The notes under the pieces are model-generated. The model ran no database searches. It was not told where the DNA came from and worked only from the letters and a program-made list of their open reading frames with translations. Made by a program: the position numbers and the translations under genes. A stretch of DNA of 64,000 nucleotides from Ilyonectria destructans (Eukaryota > Ascomycota > Sordariomycetes > Hypocreales > Nectriaceae). How positions within the stretch are numbered: the first letter of the stretch is position 1; each line of letters opens with the position of its first letter. The stretch is from positions 992,001 through 1,056,000 of the forward strand of contig JAHEWK010000011.1 of assembly GCA_020740775.1 (NCBI GenBank). Direction: 5' to 3'. Below are positions 10,872 through 21,400 of this stretch, piece by piece.

Positions 10872-12086
10872 ATGTCTCCTAGCGCACTTGCTTCCAAGAA
10901 GGCGTACAGCATCGCCTCCATTCCTGCTGATGGAATTGGCCCCGAGGTTGTCGAGGCCGGTATCGAGGTCTTGAAGGCTCTGGCCGACACTCTTCAGACC
11001 TTTGAGCTTGACTTTACTCACTACGACTGGAGCTCTGATACCTTCAAGAAGACTGGAAAGTACATCCCCGACAACGGTTTGGAGGAGCTCAAGAAGCACG
11101 ACGCCATCCTCTTTGGCGCCGTCGGTGCCCCTGGTATGTTGATCTAACCCTCTGCGTTTATTGGCCTCCTTGTTCACATGACGGCACAGATGTCCCTGAT
11201 CACATTTCTTTGTGGGGCCTTCGCCTGGCAATTTGCCAGCCCTTCCAGCAGTATGCCAATGTCCGGCCTACCAAGGTCCTGAAGGGCACCCAGTCACCCC
11301 TCCGCAACTGCAAGACGGGCGACCTTGACTGGGTCATCATCCGCGAGAACAGTGAGGGAGAGTACGCCGGCCAAGGTGGCCGCTCCCACCGCGGCCGTGC
11401 CTGGGAGACAGCTACTGAGGTTTCCATCTTTACTCGCCATGGAATTACTAGACTCATGCGCTTTGCTTTCGAGACCGCTCAGAAGCGACCCCGTAAGCTG
11501 ATCACCGTCGTTACCAAGAGCAATGCTCAACGAAACGGCATGGTGCTGTGGGATGAGGTTGCCGCTGAGGTCGCCACCGAGTTCCCCGATGTCACAGTCG
11601 ACAAAATGCTTGTTGACGCTATGACTACCCGAATGGTCCTGAAGCCCGAGACTTTGGACACCATTGTCGCCACCAACCTGGTAAGGCCCACCGCCAAGTT
11701 GATCAAATATGATATGCTAATGCTCAACCTAGCACGCTGATATTCTTTCTGATCTGGCAGCTGCCCTGGCTGGTTCCATTGGCATTGCTCCTACCAGCAA
11801 CCTTGACCCGACCCGGGAGAACCCGTCCATGTTCGAGCCCATCCACGGCTCTGCCTTTGACATCACTGGAAAGGGCATCGCCAATCCTGTGGCTACCTTC
11901 TGGACCGCTGCCGAGATGATGACTTGGCTGGGTGAGGAAGAGGCCTCACTCAAGCTGATGCAGTGTGTCGAGAACGTGTGCGAAGCGGGTGTTCTATCAG
12001 CTGACCTGGGCGGTACTGCAACAACAAAGGAGGTGACGGCTGCAGTGGTGGCGGAGATTAAGAAGACGCTTGTCAAGTCAGTCTAG
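10872..12086 (+). CDS. Tartrate/D-malate-type beta-decarboxylating dehydrogenase (TtuC/DmlA-like)
   Basis: Exons 10872..11133, 11190..11680 and 11733..12086 give 368 residues, normal length for the isopropylmalate/isocitrate dehydrogenase superfamily. VPDHISLWGLRL after GAVGAPD points to the tartrate/D-malate branch rather than LeuB. Other family blocks are the substrate-binding RPTKVLKG and IIRENSEGEYAGQGG, the lysine region VTKSNAQRNGM, metal-binding aspartates in the HADILSDLAAAL segment, and the nucleotide site EPIHGSAFDITGKGIANP. Known bacterial reactions: NAD-dependent oxidation of (+)-tartrate, decarboxylation of D-malate to pyruvate, and of meso-tartrate to D-glycerate. The divergent kinase fits the last route. 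No mitochondrial presequence is evident, so it is probably cytosolic. Confidence 0.88.
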
Positions 12087-12396
12087 ACAAAGCCTCTTAA
12101 AGCGATACAACGAAACATGATAGACGTGGAGAATTGTGCTCTTTGGATTATCGAGAGTAGATACGTGTATAAAATTGATATTCTATGGCGTGCTTCTAGT
12201 TTCTGCTACCTTCTTTGACACAAGCCATTGTCCCGTGGACACAAGCAAATCCACGCGTAAATGTACGAACAAAGACATTGGTTTGAGCAACAAACGGCTT
12301 GTCAATGTTAGACATAGACCCATTGTTTGACACCTCCCATATAAACTATCGCAGGCTCTAACTCCCACACGTAACATTTCTCAAACAACGCAATCT
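12087..12396. other. Short intergenic region
   Basis: 3' flank of the dehydrogenase and 5' flank of the small Cys-rich ORF. No other feature seen. Confidence 0.4.
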
Positions 12397-12732
12397 ATGA
12401 AGACATCGCCAAATACACCCCAGCGCAAAACCTCTCGAGACCGAACAAATCAACAAGCCTCCACAGAAACCATGTGTCGCATTCAGAAGACCATGTGCAC
12501 CTCCAAAGGCTGCGAATACCCCTGGTACACCCTCATGACATACTGTAGCCGGTCAGGCTTGGATCCTAAGAACACTCTTCACGCCTACTTTCTCGAGCAT
12601 GGGCAATCCTGGCAAAGTAAGGCCGAGTGCAGGCCTCCAGTGGCCTGCTGCGGAGAGCTGATTCAGGAGCCTCCGATGTTCGACTACTATTGTCAGGATC
12701 ACATGTTGAGCATATTTGGATGGAGTAAGTGA
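12397..12732 (+). CDS. Small Cys-rich hypothetical protein
   Basis: A 111-residue reading frame, or 86 residues if it starts at MCRIQKTMC. Nine cysteines, including CTSKGC, CC and YYCQDH, and no signal peptide, suggest a small metal-binding or redox protein. The frame ends in GWSK at a TGA overlapping a possible donor (GTAAGT at about 12726), so another short exon is possible. I do not recognise the family and assign no function. Confidence 0.45.
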   Translation: MKTSPNTPQRKTSRDRTNQQASTETMCRIQKTMCTSKGCEYPWYTLMTYCSRSGLDPKNTLHAYFLEHGQSWQSKAECRPPVACCGELIQEPPMFDYYCQDHMLSIFGWSK

Positions 12733-13712
12733 GTTTCTTTATGTCAGTCGTTAGATTCTTAAGATACATAGTGTTTATTCCGCAATTTACCAGTCAGTCT
12801 TCTAACAAGGTCCCACCCTACAGTTACGGGCCAAACGTCTCCGTACGTATCTAGAGGTCCGTTCACGTCGTGATCCGCCTACTCTGGACGAGAGCCAAAC
12901 CGTACCGAAGTCATAAGCCCTTGACATTGTGCAGCGCCTTATTACCCTTAAATTGGGGTGGCCCCAAATTAGAACCCAACCAAATCAATTCTCCAACATT
13001 AAATCCGTGAAATTAGCTGAACCCGTATGATGGGTGTGGAATGTGCAGGAATGTTGCCGCGCCTCGGAATACCACAATATCCTAGATACTAGCTAATTGT
13101 GTGACTAGAAGGAAGAATTGAGATACACTAAGAAGAACGAACGAAGGGCGGGCTGGTTAAAATCCTCCCATGAGTGGTGTCCCTCCCCCTCGTCCGCCGG
13201 TCCACTAGAGGATGATGGGGAAGTGAGGGAAAGATTCGGCTATGCGCAACACGGCGTTGGGCTACTTCTGAAGGTGTGGCTAAAAAGGTCAAAAGTATTA
13301 AGTCAAAAAAAAATTTACTTAAAGAACATGCATGTCTCATTGAGTGTTCCAAGAACAAAGTATTGTACTCGGTGCCAATGGCTTACACTATGAACACTAG
13401 TCCTGAAATGCGCATGCCCCTAAAACACCAGAACGACATCTCTTGTCCAATAATCCAATCCAAAACCCCCCGTTCTCTTCGGGAGACTAGTCGAAATGTC
13501 CCAAAAATCCTCCATGAAAGGACATACACATATGACCCATTTTGCGCCGTTCATGCCTGGCCTTGCCAGCTTTAGCGCCTCAAACTCCGCTCTGAAATGT
13601 CCCTCTACCGATTTCCGACTGTCGTCTGCATTGCACTGGAATCACTGTTCCAGAGGGTATCCAATCTCTTGCGTCCTTCGGGTTCCACTCCAGCTTAGGC
13701 CCTCTGGAATGC
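12733..13712. other. Intergenic region without a recognised gene
   Basis: Mixed-composition DNA between the Cys-rich ORF and the 3' end of the RBR ligase gene. The short frames at 13118-13738 lack family resemblance. Confidence 0.4.
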
Positions 13713-15236
13713 CTATAGGCGCGTCGGCTGAGGCGTGAGGTTCTCTTCCTCGATCTCGCGGAGAGTGTCTTGCATATCATCGACGAATGGTCTGAAGGTC
13801 GATCCCGGAGTATTATTGGCTGGCTCTGTAGCCTGTCTGTTGATCCTTCTCCAAGTGTTGGCCAGTTCCGTAGTTGTGAGGATGTGGTCCACGGCCCATC
13901 TATTGATGGCCCTCTGAGTGCTGTCCACAACCTGTCCGTTAACGAGTTCCTGAGGATTAACAGGCTCCGTAGCCCACCTGTTAATAGGTCTGCGAGCGTT
14001 CATCGGTTCCGCCGCCCGCCTATAGACATGTCTCTCAATAGGTCTCTCGACAGGTCTCTCTCTCGCCGGCTGTGGGACCGGTCTCTCAGGTCGTTCCGGC
14101 GCCGGTGCATTCTGGGCCATCGATCCACCGCTTGCTCTCACTCCCGATGCCCGTCGTCCCGGCTCGAACATCCTTCGTCGGGGAATCTGCCACGCCAATG
14201 GTTGCTCACCCGGCGCCGGTCTCAGCTGCGGGATGGTATGGAACACAAACTCACCCGTCGGGACGGGAACCACGCGGCGTTCGCGCCTCCACCGCTCGGG
14301 CTTCCGGCCGGGGCGAAGATGGATGGCCAGCATTTGGTCGTGGTGTCCGTACATTTCGCAATCGCAATTCGGCCAGCGCTCTCCACAGAGGTAGCAGAAT
14401 TGTGCTCCGCAAACACATGTTATGTGATTGCATCCAGTCAGCAGCGACAGCATTCTTGCGCATTGGGGGCAATTGACGACGCCATTCTGATCCATAGTTT
14501 CCTAAACATCTTCAGCAGGTCCGTCCGCTCCGTCCGAGCACTGCTCCGGGGGTTCGTGGGCCGGTCCTCTGCACGTTTCACACGTCCGGCTGCCGCAGCT
14601 CAGGCACTCTCCATACGCCTCTGGGCGGATATACATGGCACACTCGCCGTGATGACAATATAGCCGCTCCGCAGGCGGGACGGCCACCTCGGAGGCGAGC
14701 TGGCGGCTGAGATGGATCAGAGCAGGGCGGTTGGCGGAGCGGATTGCCGGTTCCAAAAAGGGCGTGCAGCATCGAGGTGGGAAGTCCAGCTCCGAACGGA
14801 GGCCGGTGCGGATGGTTTCCCGAAGACAGGGGAAGCAAAAGACACACTTGCATGATCCTGGGATGGTCATTTGGCCTGGTCCAAAACAAATGAAGCACGT
14901 CCCGACGTTTTTCGGCGCGAGCTCATCCCGGGCATCTGGCACAGGCGTTCGTCGTAGGGCGGCAAGTCTCTCCCCGGCCGTCAGGGGGATCTGGAGATCC
15001 ATATCCTGCACATCTGGGTGCTGGAGACCCTGAACAGCGACTTCCTCGTCGCTCATGATGAGCGGCAAGATGAGGTTCTGTTCGTATTTGTCGGCATGAG
15101 AGAGAGCAAGCCCAATGGCTTTGGCCAGTTCTCCATCCGACAGGTCGTCAAGGTTTCCTTCCGGAACCACCGTGTGTCGACGAATGAGGTCGATCAAGTG
15201 CGGATGGACCACATTCGCAGGGATGTAAGTCCCCAT
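13713..15236 (-). pseudogene. RBR-type E3 ubiquitin ligase interrupted by an in-frame TAG
   Basis: One reading frame of 508 codons. RING1 (CFICFGPG..., CVFCFPCL, CCTPFLEP) lies near residues 115-165. The IBR region (YCHHGECAMYI, CLSCGSRTCETC) follows to about residue 230. Then comes TAG at 14502-14504, and RING2 continues in the same frame (NCPQC, TGCNHITCVCG, FCYLCG). In RBR ligases the Cys of the GCNH motif accepts ubiquitin, so the stop removes the catalytic part. The C-terminus is Arg/Pro-rich and holds three INRWATEP-like repeats. No intron that keeps frame can remove the stop. CAG to TAG (CpA to TpA) would explain it. Recent inactivation, strain polymorphism, sequence error or readthrough are all possible; intact flanking frames favour a recent change. 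Confidence 0.75.
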
Positions 15237-16181
15237 AATGAAGGAATGAATGCGGTCTCCTATGGTTCAAGTTGGGTCTGTCGAATGCTCAGTAGATGGA
15301 TTGAGCTTTCACCCGTGGAAAGAGTGGCTCAGTATCCATAGATGGAGAAGAAAAAAGGAGAGAAAATCCCCGGTCGGCGAGGAAAGCAGAAACCTTTTAT
15401 CCGCTGATGAACAGTCCTCTCGAAGTAGAGTGAAGCAAGAACAACTCCTTGGGATACAATGTTCTAATGTTCACAACACTCCGAATTCTGAGGTTGATTG
15501 AGACAAGACACACTTCATCTCCAACAACCTGCCTAGGTGCAACCTAAGCTTAGCCACAAACTAGAACTCATGTGTCGGCTCGAGAATCCTGGAAAGCAAG
15601 GCCATGTCCCATATTAGGCATCCACTTTGCCGCTGGATTGTGGTTGAACAGAAACACATTGAGACCAAGAAGTGACCAGGAGCAAGACATGTTCAGGGGT
15701 ATTTAAGAATGCTGTATATTTTTTGAACAGGTATTCAGACACTATAGCATGGCATGGTATGTCTGTTACCCGAAAATTCGTCGCCCATGCGTCAACCAGC
15801 CGCCATACCTCTTCCCCGACAATTAGTCGCTGCCCACGGGGGTATCCGGACTCCCAATCATCGACGGCATAACAAATCCCTGAAACGACGGTAACCTCAA
15901 TTCGAATAAGATGTGTGGTATCCAGTCCTCTTACCAAGTACCCGTATTCCCTGAGTGAACCCGTCCAATGGGTGGTGAAGATCCCGATATAAAAAACAAG
16001 ACGTATAGGATATAAAGAGTAGAAGAGACAACAAAAAAAACACCAAAAACTTGGAAATAAAAAGCACGTGAACCCCTCGAAACTCCACCTCGTCGTAACT
16101 CCATCGCTGATTTCCCTATGTGACACGAGGGCCAGAAGACACATAATATAGACAAAGAGATTCGAGCACGAGCCGCGTGAC
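15237..16181. other. Intergenic: ligase promoter and sugar-transporter 3' flank
   Basis: 5' flank of the RBR gene to about 15600, then AT-rich sequence (about 15990-16070, A-rich) downstream of the transporter. No gene recognised. Confidence 0.45.
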
Positions 16182-18428
16182 CTAGTAGCTGAAGTCGACA
16201 TTCGCCATGACAGGCGGAGCCTTGTTCTGGTCGTTTGACGCTGTGTTGCTGTTGCTGTTCGAATTATGCACGGTGATTGACGATGAATCGCCGTCGCCGA
16301 GCGTCGTGTCCGCGCTCGATGCAGTCGTCGTCGTTTGTAGTTCGTGGTCGACTGGCGGCTGGGCGCTAGGGGACCATCCTTCGTCGAGTATCTGCTGGAA
16401 ACTCCAACTCGGTTGAAATGCCTTGCTGTTCCACGCATGATTCACCCGCTCGTACATTTCGTCAATCTGTTCTAGACTGATCTTGCTGGTTTCGTACACC
16501 ATGCACCATACAAAGAAGACGGCCAAGATACAGAACGCACCCCAGATGAAGAATATTTTGGGTCCGAATGCAGCACCCCCGGGCCCGTCACCGAGCATGA
16601 AGGGAGAGCTGTAGGCGATGGCAAAGTTCAGGACCCAATTAGACGCGGTGGATACAGACATGGCCTTGGCTCGGACTTTGAGGGGATAGATTTCGGATGT
16701 GACAACCCAGACGACGGGGCCCCATGACGCAGCGAAGAAGAAGATGTTGACGGAACAAAAGGTGACCAGGATAGTTTGTGATATCTTCTTCATGTCATCC
16801 CCTGTGGCAGTGTTGAAGGATGCCATCAGGAGCTGGCACGCAGCCATGCCGAGGGCACCAATCATCAAAAGTCTCCGTCTACCCCAGTGCTCAATGACGA
16901 GTAACCCAGGAATAGTGGACACCACGTTGATGACGTTGATGATGAGCGACTTGGTGTATGGGCTCTCAACGCCAGCACCGTCGAAGAAGGTTGTGCTGTA
17001 GTACAGGATAAAGTTGATTCCTGTGAGTTGCTGAAGCATCTGCAGGCCACAGCCGGTAAAGGTACGCCGTCCAAGGTGCGGAGATCCAACAAAAATCTCT
17101 TTGTAGCTATCCGGGCCTAAAGTGAGTTCATAGCGATGATTTGCTACAATTTCTTGCAGCTCATCTACCAGGGCAGGATGGGTAATGTCGAGTCGTCGTA
17201 ATCGGCTGAGGGAGAGGCCGGCTTCCTCGTGTCGTCCCTTTTTGACTAGGAAGCGAGGAGTTTCGGGTAGGAGGAGGAGACCAGCGGTCAAGATGAGGGC
17301 GGGGACAAGTTGAAGAGCAAGGGGGATGCGATATGCTGATGAGTTGTTGAGACGTGAGGTGATGATGTTGATGATGGAGGCGGCAAGAAGGCCAAATGTG
17401 ATGGATAGTTGATATGCACAGACTAGAGTACCTCGGACCCATTTGGGTGCCATTTCGGATTGGTAGAGAGGTACCAGAACGGATACACCGCCGACACCCA
17501 CACCGGCAAGGAATCTAGAGGAGTGGTTAGCAGTGGTTACCTGAGTGGAGAAGCGCGACATACCTTCCGGCCAACAACATATCAATGGCCTGAGCGCAGA
17601 CCTGAAAGATGGAGCCGATGCAGAAGATGCCGACGGCGAGGAGGAGGGTTTTGCGGCGGCCGAGCGAGTCGCCGGCCGGGGCCGCCAGCAGAGCGCCGAG
17701 GGTGGTGCCGGCGCTCAAGATGGCGACGATGATGGACGAGTCCTGGGTGCAGATTTCGAGCTTGTGGTTGCTGTCGTAGCACTTTGTTCCGAACTGCTCC
17801 TTGAACTCGGTCATGGCAAGGATACCGTTGATGGCCCTAGAGAATGACGACGGACGTCGGTTAGCCTCGTGTATCGTCGGTAGCGTGACGCGATGTGATG
17901 ATATGATGGAGTTGAGGGAAAGAATCGAATGCGCCTCGGGACGAATGGATCGGCATGGTATCTGCGGAAAAAACGATGTCGAGTCCTCCTCTTGCGTATT
18001 CCAGTCCTTTTTCATGACTCCGACAGGTTCCGACCCAATGTTTGTCTGCGAGCTGGGGTCCTCCGTCGGTTGCGGCATGCGAGGCCATCGCGAACATGGT
18101 CGTGGGTCGTGGTCGTGGGTCGCCACCGCAGCGCGCCCTTTATCGATGCCATCGCCAGGCCCGTCGTGCGCCCATCCAAAGCCATCGTGCTCGTCATTTC
18201 CGTCATCGTCGCAGTCGCAGGTCGTCGGTCGTCGTCGAGTGCCGGGGGGTGGGCGGTGCGCGCAGAATACAAAATGCACGGCGAACAAGGGACAGAGAGG
18301 GAATGGTCTTACCCGGTATCGTAGCCGAACAGCAACCCGCCCGAGGCCACGAAGAGGCCGACCATGATGGCCGGCGCCGACGAGCCCGCGACATTGTCGG
18401 GTTTCTGCCAGCCCATGGCAATGGCCAT
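16182..18428 (-). CDS. MFS sugar transporter (hexose-type)
   Basis: Complement of 16182..17514, 17564..17836 and 18313..18428, giving 573 residues. Sugar-porter marks in order: GGLLFGYDTGAINGILAM in span 1, GDSLGRRKTLLLA in the 2-3 loop, RFLAGVGVGGVSVLVPLY, the central-loop LLPETPRFLVKKGR, QQLTGINFILYYSTTFF in span 7, WGRRRLL, and YETSKISLEQIDEMY after span 12. Proton-coupled uptake of hexose or a related sugar at the plasma membrane is likely; the exact sugar is not deducible. The C-terminal tail is rich in Ser, Thr and Asn. The first intron (17837..18312) is 476 bp, far longer than the rest, but the splice restores DTGAING exactly. Confidence 0.9.
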
Positions 18429-21400
18429 GGTGTCGGTGTTTGCGACGTCAATCCAGGGTCAGCAGCGTCGCCTGAGAGGCTCCGAGTCGGCCAGTTTTGG
18501 TGGAGGTGAAGGGTTGAGAGGGACGGGGACATTGACATTGGGCGGTTCCAGGTGGATAATATGGGGGGGGTGGTTCAACTTGTTTGGAGGGCGGCCCACG
18601 GGTGGGTGTGGAGCCCGCCAGGAGCCCGCAAGGAGCCACCCAGGGAACGCCAGCGGAACGCCCAGCGAACGCCTACTGGACGCCCAGGCGCTAGGGCGCT
18701 GCGAGCTGCACTGTATCAGTCCTGTAAGTACGAAGTACACGCATTGCCGCACAGGGCTAGGTAGGTGGTGTCGACGAGGGCTGGAGGAGGGCTGGCGACG
18801 GGAGGGAGGTTTGGGTGCTGCGCTAATGCGGTCGCGGAACACCGGGTGCACGGCACGGGTTACACCAGCGAGGGCCTTCTCCCCACTTGGACAAAGGCAG
18901 GCAGTGCGGACTTTTGCCCAGTGGGACTTGTTTGCTGGGAAGTGAGAGGGAAGAGTATCTCTGACTCCTCCCATGGCGCCAAAGGACTCGTTGCTGTATG
19001 CAGCCCGTCCTGGAGGCAATGGCGGAGGCGGAGGCGAATGTACAGAACCGGGCTGGGTCGAGTCAGGAGGCAAAAAGCGGAAGGGATCGGCACAGTGGGG
19101 AGCCAGCGGGCTCCGGGTGATTGGCTCCGCTGCGTGACTCTCAGCGACGCCTCAGTGGGCTCTCCCTCTAGGCTTCTGGCCCTTTGCACACACACGCACA
19201 ACGCAGCACACTCGCAAAAAGCCACCTCCGCAGGGTGCTCGATGTACCGGCACCCGAACGCAGCAGGGCCCCGCGGAACCCGCCCACTAATAGAGGTCTC
19301 AGTGGTCAAGCGTCGCAGGCAGTCCGGGGGGGTTGCGTCGACTCCAGAGTCTTCTCCCCTCCCCCCCGGTCACCGTTGGAAGAGGGTTACCGGGGCCTGA
19401 TCCTCCTGCGTTGCGGCGTCCCCTAGTCAAAAGAAAAGCACAGTGTGTGGTCGACTCGGGCCCTGGCTTGTCTGTGTGGCTGCGTTTCTGGGCGTCTTTG
19501 AGTGTCTGTGTGCCTGTGCCATCCAGCAAGTAACAGTAACCTGCGTGGCTCTGTATCGTGGCATTGTACAACTACATAGTACATCACCACCGCCACGGCT
19601 GATGGCTTTGCTGCAATTGGGTTGGCTCCTTTCCCCTCGCTTTTCTTATCCTTTTTTTTCCTTCTTTTTCTTTCCTCGCTACTGCTAGTTACGCTGTGCC
19701 TCGACCATCCGTCCATCTAAGTGCACCGGATCTGAAACTGATTCACCTCGAATGTTGAGAGCAGCTCCGACACGCCAGCATTTCTCTCCCTCCGCGTCAC
19801 CAACGAGGGACCCAAGAGCACAGTTCGAAGGGATCGAGCCAGTGGTTCGGCCTCGGCCTTGTCACGGGAAGAGGATATCTCGACATGCCAGTCGTTGCCT
19901 GGAGGGCCATCCCTGTAGAGAAGCCGCATACCCAGATGGATATACCGAGACGTCATCCCGGCAGAGAAAGGACTAAATTAAGCGAGGAGGAGGATGCTTA
20001 GAAACAGAGTTTGGAATTATTTACGCGGGGTCGTCTATCGATACCACAGAGCATGGAGACGAGAGCGAGGATGAGTGAACTCGACCATGATACGGCGAGG
20101 CACAGTCCAAGCCTCGACAATCCCACACTGTCAGCACGCGCAACGGTGGTGCCTCCATGCTGCAGCGGCTACCCCGGAAGGCCAGCCCCTGGGCTTTCGG
20201 TTGGTGCCCCATGTGAACACTGTGTGCCACCCGTAGCGGCGACTTGCGCTGTGACGGCCGGGCAGTCCATCAGCCGAGTACCCAATACTCTGGGGCCGCG
20301 TGGTGCCGTCTCCCAGGCTAGCACCGTCTCCAGACTGCCCCAGACCGGGACCAGGCAGGGGAAAGACGCACCAGCGATGCAAGCCGTGATGTGGGTGGGC
20401 GAGCGAGCAAGCGGCCTGTGAGCGAGAAGGCGAGAAAAGGCGCGTGTAATTTGGTACCGGTACTTCCGCTCATGCCTTCACCACGCGGAGTTCGGATGGC
20501 GTCGCTAGTGTGATGAGAGGATCAAGCTGACTGATCCCTTTTGCTTTGTGCAAGGTGGTGATTACGAAAGCGCGAATGCCAAGGTACGAGAAGGAAGGAA
20601 GTATTCCGCGAACAATGTGCAAGCATCTCATCTCGACTGCGTCCTCGGCGGCTTGAGGCTGGACTGGGCTGACGAGGATGCAGCTGACGGATGACGCCCG
20701 ACACGGCCTGAGCACGACGCGGCGAGACACGACGGCCTCCTCCTTCTCCTCGTCGCAAGCCCAAGACATGGAACTCAAGACTCACGTAAGAGGGTACTTC
20801 GTATCCGTACTCCGTACCTAAGGTAGAACCCAAACCCGACGCCATGGGAGAGGAGAAGCAGGAAACGTTCGTCTTGGAATAGCCCACCGTCTCCGAGCGC
20901 CATGGCAAACACGGTGTGCTATTGTCAGCGGAGGTTCCACTCTGCTTCTCCTCTCCTCTCCTCTCCTGCTCAGATCATGTTACGCTGTTTGATCCCTGGC
21001 AAACGAAAAAAAGGGTCCGGTCGATCACCCATCGGGCAACGAGACAGACACATCAGAGACATGAGGCCGAAAAACCCCCCCTCTCGTCCCCCATCACAAC
21101 GACCTGTTGTTCATCTCCTTTGGGCCGCGGTGGCGCTTTCGAAACCCCCTCGTCGCGGCGTCTCTGGTGATTATGACGCCGAGAAGCCAAGTCCGCCCCC
21201 GGCGCAGGACGACGGTTGGAGCTTGACATAGCACAGTGACGGTGACGGTCATGCGACTATTGGGCTGTTGGCTGCTTGCTTGTGTGTGGCTGGCTACCTA
21301 GGCTGGGTCACTGTACTTTTACACAAGCCAACTTGTCTCTACCTAGGGGACAGCCACAGTGCGTTCGGCTGGTCACAAACACTGTGTCGCGGGCCAGGGT

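Noticed and set aside
13770..14663. 297-codon plus-strand frame
   Set aside because: Antisense to the RBR ligase's Arg/Pro-rich tail and RING2; the minus strand has the domain motifs.
15614..16438. 274-codon minus-strand frame
   Set aside because: Overlaps the sugar transporter's C-terminus in another frame and has no family character; its start lies inside low-complexity codons.
17527..18288. Extension of the second sugar-transporter exon into the long intron
   Set aside because: The frame is open by chance; splicing 18313 to 17836 restores the conserved span 1, while the extension reads as low-complexity sequence.
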